A model generated the notes under the pieces. It saw only the letters and a program-made list of their open reading frames with translations. It ran no database searches and was not told where the DNA came from. Position numbers and translations under genes: made by a program. A stretch of DNA of 54,525 nt from Cyanobacteria bacterium SBLK. GTDB lineage: Bacteria > Cyanobacteriota > Cyanobacteriia > Cyanobacteriales > Spirulinaceae. Shown one piece after another: positions 51,954-54,525 of this stretch. The stretch covers positions 1 through 54,525 of the forward strand of contig JAGHZQ010000067.1 of NCBI GenBank assembly GCA_017746715.1, in the 5' to 3' direction. How positions within the stretch are numbered: the first letter of the stretch is position 1; each line of letters begins with the position of its first letter.

Positions 51954-52106
51954 ATGAAGATTGGTAAAATGGTTGCAGATGTCAGTCGATTCCTCTCTGA
52001 GGCTTTTGCTCGTATTTTCAGTCCGACGGATGATGTTTATCCTCCAATTGGCGTACAACCTTTTTCTGGCGATCCCTATGATAAACCCAGAAATTTTGAT
52101 TGGTAA
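51954..52106 (+). CDS. Small conserved cyanobacterial protein (50 aa)
   Basis: ATG at 51954 with GGAG upstream. It starts MKIGKMVADVSRFLSEAFAR and ends with a Pro/Gly-rich part (YPPIGVQPFSGDPY) that I recognise as a recurring cyanobacterial small-protein motif. A strong terminator follows. Function unknown. Confidence 0.65.
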   Translation: MKIGKMVADVSRFLSEAFARIFSPTDDVYPPIGVQPFSGDPYDKPRNFDW

Positions 52107-52159
52107 ATTGAGACAGTCTTGCAATTTACTCATTAAAATTATTCGCACAATTAAATATT

Positions 52160-52197
52160 AAAAAAGTGGAGTTTTTTGACATTCTCCACTTTTTTTT
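52160..52197 (+). terminator. Strong intrinsic terminator
   Basis: AAAAAAGTGGAG (52160-52171) pairs with CTCCACTTTTTT (52184-52195), ending in T residues. Terminates the 50-aa gene and is symmetrical enough to work leftward as well. Confidence 0.9.
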
Positions 52198-52641
52198 CGA
52201 TTTCCATCCCAATCTTTAGTAACAGATGTTTGCTCATGTAGGAACTTCCGTAAATCAAATTCCCATCTAGAGGGAAAGCGCAACCCGTAACCTTGATGTG
52301 CCGGACAATCATCACCGCATCAGCGATCGCTAATCACCAAAACGAACAGTCAGAAAACAAAAGCAAGAAATGAAGAGTTTGACTTTAAATTCTTGTTTGA
52401 TTCTTCTGTTATCAACTTGAATCTCCTCTTAAACTTTGGACGAAGAGCCAATATTTTATTACGAATCATTACAAAATCTGGCTCTCAATGGTTGAAAATT
52501 GGTGGATTTACAAGGAAGTTAACCGATCGGTTGGTTGTCAATGAGCTCTGTCTCACCCTACTATACTGATTCAAGGTGGGATTTTTTCCGCTTGGGAAGC
52601 CAGAAGACGATCGCACCTTTGCACTCATTCTTCAGATCTCG
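52198..52641. other. Intergenic, nothing firm
   Basis: About 440 nt without a coding region. Some short inverted repeats (for example ACCGATCGGT at 52520-52529) but no recognised RNA, promoter or riboswitch. Confidence 0.4.
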
Positions 52642-54525
52642 ATGAATTTCTTACCCCCCTTCTTTCGCAAAAAGAAGCCCAAAAAAACTCCGAAAACAGA
52701 TCTGTTATCTACTCCCAAAACATCTCGCCAGGAGTATTCCGAGGATTTCAAAGCCTTTATTCTCGAACCGATCCTAACCCCGAGCGCCCTGATCGATGGT
52801 GGCGAAGACGCACCCGACCCGACGGGAATAGACGGTGGGGATTTGCCTTTTCTCAATGCCCTCGATGCTTTGGAAGATGAACCCGATTTCGTCGAAATTA
52901 GCGCAGCAGCCATCGCCGAACCGGAATATTTAGCGGTAGATTCGGGATATTTCGTGGTAGGAGAAAGCGGGGAAATATCAGTAGATTTTGTTTTTGATGG
53001 GGGCAAATACAAAGGAGAAGTCGCCCTATTCAGCTTGCGGGAGATGGGAGAATTCGACCCGGAGAGTCCGGAATTCATCCAAGAAGCAGCAAGACGGGCG
53101 CTTTCCGACTCGGATTGGGGGCGGGTGGTGATTAGCGATCGCTCAGAAGGGGCGAAGTTAGACGGACTGTTAGAGGCGAGAAATTGGAACAGAGGAGAAT
53201 ACCAAGGAGAGAAAACCTTTAGCTTTCAGGCCGGGGATCGCTTGGGAGCGATGTTAGTGCCGAATGGTTCGCTGCAACAGGTATTAGACAATCCTTTAGT
53301 GACGGGGGCAAAACAGCCTCTGTTCAGCATGGTAACGGGGAATCCCTCGGATAGTTTTGACGGGACGGCATTGGTGCGGGTGGGAGAGGACGGGTGCGGA
53401 TTTGCGTGGGAGGATTTATCTTTAGCGCGGGGCAGCGATCGCGATTATAATGACATCGTTTTCAAGGTAGAAGGGGCAAGCCATGTAGGGATTCCAGCAA
53501 TTGACGACCTGATGGATGCAGAGATGGAATGGCGAGAAAGCGAGACGGGGGAACAAATTCTGGCAGAATTGAATTGTCCAGGGGTGGGAGAGGATGGAGA
53601 AGCTCCGGTATTAGAGGTCAGACTGGGTAACGATACGGGGCGCTCGGGAGAAGATGGGATTACGTTTGATGGGGAAATTGTGGGCACGGTAACGGATGAG
53701 AGTGGCATTACTCAATTGCGCCTCAGTTTTGACGGGACAAATTTTGTAGAGATTACCGGGGATTTGGGAGAGGATGGGAGTTTTGCCCTCGATAGCGATC
53801 GCCTCGAGGCGCTATTGGGGGAAAGTTTGCCCGAAGGAGAGCAAACATTGTATTTCCAAGCAACGGATGAATACGGCAATATTTCGGAGGTAGTCACGCT
53901 TTCTTTTACCCTCGATACCATTGTCCCAGAAATTGAGTTAGATTTGGATATAGCTTCGGATACGGGAGACACCGGAGATGGGGCGACAGAATTAGAAATT
54001 GTGACCTTAAGCGGACGGACAGAACCCCACACTTTTGTGGTGTTAACCGAGACGGGGGAAACAGTGACGGCAGATGAGAATGGGATGTTTGCGTTCGAGA
54101 ATGTTGCCTTGGAGGTGGGAGAGAATGAGTTTAGCGTCGAAGCGACGGATGTGGCGGGCAATACCAATACAAGCGAACATGTCTTCATTCGAGTCGAACC
54201 GGATGTGGCCTTGGGAGACGAGATTATTTTGCAGGAATTGCGGGATGGAAAGGAGCAATTTAGCGATGTTTGGCAAACGACGTTTTCAGTAACGGGTTCT
54301 CCAGCAGAGTTGGTGTTCGAGCTGAGTGCCTTAGATTTCGATACCCGCAATGCCAATGGCATTAACGACGCATTTGAGGCGGTGTTGGTGGATTCCGAAG
54401 GGAATTCTTTGGTTCACACCATTGGAACCCGGCAAGAGGCATTTTTCAATATTACCGAGGGACTCGACCCGGATTTAGCCCCTGGGGTGACGTATGAAGG
54501 GCAACAGGTGAAACTAGACTTATCG
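52642..54525 (+). CDS. Large surface/adhesin-type protein, 3' end beyond window
   Basis: Open from the ATG at 52642 through 628 codons to the last base, so only the N-terminal part is seen. No signal peptide; the first ~100 residues are a basic, then acidic low-complexity region (MNFLPPFFRKKKPKKTPKTD). Residues ~100-290 resemble a DUF4114-type domain ending in DRDYNDIVFKVEGA. Ig-like/cadherin-like beta repeats follow: a block starting PVLEVRLGNDTG, then a repeat of RSGEDGITFDGEIVGTV and TELEIVTLSGRTEPHT. The lack of a signal peptide suggests type I secretion through a C-terminal tag not visible here. Confidence 0.8.
   Translation, partial: MNFLPPFFRKKKPKKTPKTDLLSTPKTSRQEYSEDFKAFILEPILTPSALIDGGEDAPDPTGIDGGDLPFLNALDALEDEPDFVEISAAAIAEPEYLAVDSGYFVVGESGEISVDFVFDGGKYKGEVALFSLREMGEFDPESPEFIQEAARRALSDSDWGRVVISDRSEGAKLDGLLEARNWNRGEYQGEKTFSFQAGDRLGAMLVPNGSLQQVLDNPLVTGAKQPLFSMVTGNPSDSFDGTALVRVGEDGCGFAWEDLSLARGSDRDYNDIVFKVEGASHVGIPAIDDLMDAEMEWRESETGEQILAELNCPGVGEDGEAPVLEVRLGNDTGRSGEDGITFDGEIVGTVTDESGITQLRLSFDGTNFVEITGDLGEDGSFALDSDRLEALLGESLPEGEQTLYFQATDEYGNISEVVTLSFTLDTIVPEIELDLDIASDTGDTGDGATELEIVTLSGRTEPHTFVVLTETGETVTADENGMFAFENVALEVGENEFSVEATDVAGNTNTSEHVFIRVEPDVALGDEIILQELRDGKEQFSDVWQTTFSVTGSPAELVFELSALDFDTRNANGINDAFEAVLVDSEGNSLVHTIGTRQEAFFNITEGLDPDLAPGVTYEGQQVKLDLS

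Noticed and set aside
53712..54362. Leftward 216-aa Ser-rich reading frame
   Set aside because: Shadow of the rightward surface-protein frame, which runs uninterrupted for 628 codons with clear domain similarity.

Overview
The window is chromosomal DNA from a filamentous-type cyanobacterium. The evidence is the very frequent HIP1 octamer GCGATCGC, cyanobacterium-specific families (Ycf66, CpcT/CpeT-like lyase, DUF3747, ferredoxin sulfite reductase), PilJ-type signalling, short heptamer tandem repeats and palindromic intergenic elements. No phage, insertion sequence or CRISPR array is visible.

Layout. 0-0.6 kb: an intronless tRNA-Leu(UAA) and a terminated ~200-nt RNA that resembles 6S RNA. 0.6-8.6 kb: leftward genes for sulfite reductase, an outer-membrane barrel, an SGNH hydrolase, an M28 peptidase, Ycf66 and a NACHT NTPase. 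8.8-14.4 kb: an exported CpcT/CpeT-like protein, a dual-OB/HTH protein, a small PepSY/His-rich membrane operon with a tiny coupled gene, a secreted pentapeptide-repeat protein and lineage-specific membrane proteins. 14.8-18 kb: a CHAT protease-like gene preceded, on the same strand, by a strong promoter and a structured RNA. 18.2-23.7 kb: tRNA-Leu(CAA) overlapping an M48 peptidase gene, then TPR, IscA-like, conserved cyanobacterial and trmD genes. 24-27.8 kb: saccharopine dehydrogenase-like, methyltransferase and alpha/beta hydrolase genes, then a convergent EamA exporter. 27.9-38.6 kb: glk, a sulfotransferase, alkD, rpmB, hisS, a large unknown protein, a PTP-like phosphatase, a Ser/Thr kinase and a YgfZ/GcvT-like protein. 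38.9-42.7 kb: a three-gene polysaccharide operon ending in a terminator. 43-54.5 kb: an SbcC-like ATPase, a soluble histidine kinase, an RNA-repair operon (Rnl1-type ligase, T4-type polynucleotide kinase/phosphatase, SDR protein), a MOSC protein, a 50-aa protein, and the start of a large surface protein cut by the window end.

The standout is the RNA at 17628-17850 (minus). It contains a gapless 56-nt copy of the 23S rRNA GTPase-associated centre (the uL11/thiostrepton-binding domain). Its closing stem is rebuilt by compensatory changes, and the known 1072/(1092-1099) base triple is switched from C(C-G) to U(U-A). It also carries a separate sarcin-ricin loop hairpin. The order of the two is reversed relative to 23S, the whole is closed by a long-range 12-bp helix, and a TTGACA-N17-TAGTAT promoter lies ~100 nt upstream. 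The RNA therefore reproduces both elongation-factor-binding elements of the large ribosomal subunit in one short transcript, directly upstream of and co-oriented with a CHAT gene. A ribosome-mimicking regulator, sensor or decoy is my inference. The covariation argues against simple rRNA debris.

Other notable points: a T4-like RNA repair operon, a NACHT protein of the bacterial immune type, a ribbon-helix-helix-like tail on sulfite reductase, an M48 gene whose last codons lie inside a tRNA, and a 3x15-bp tandem array abutting that tRNA.
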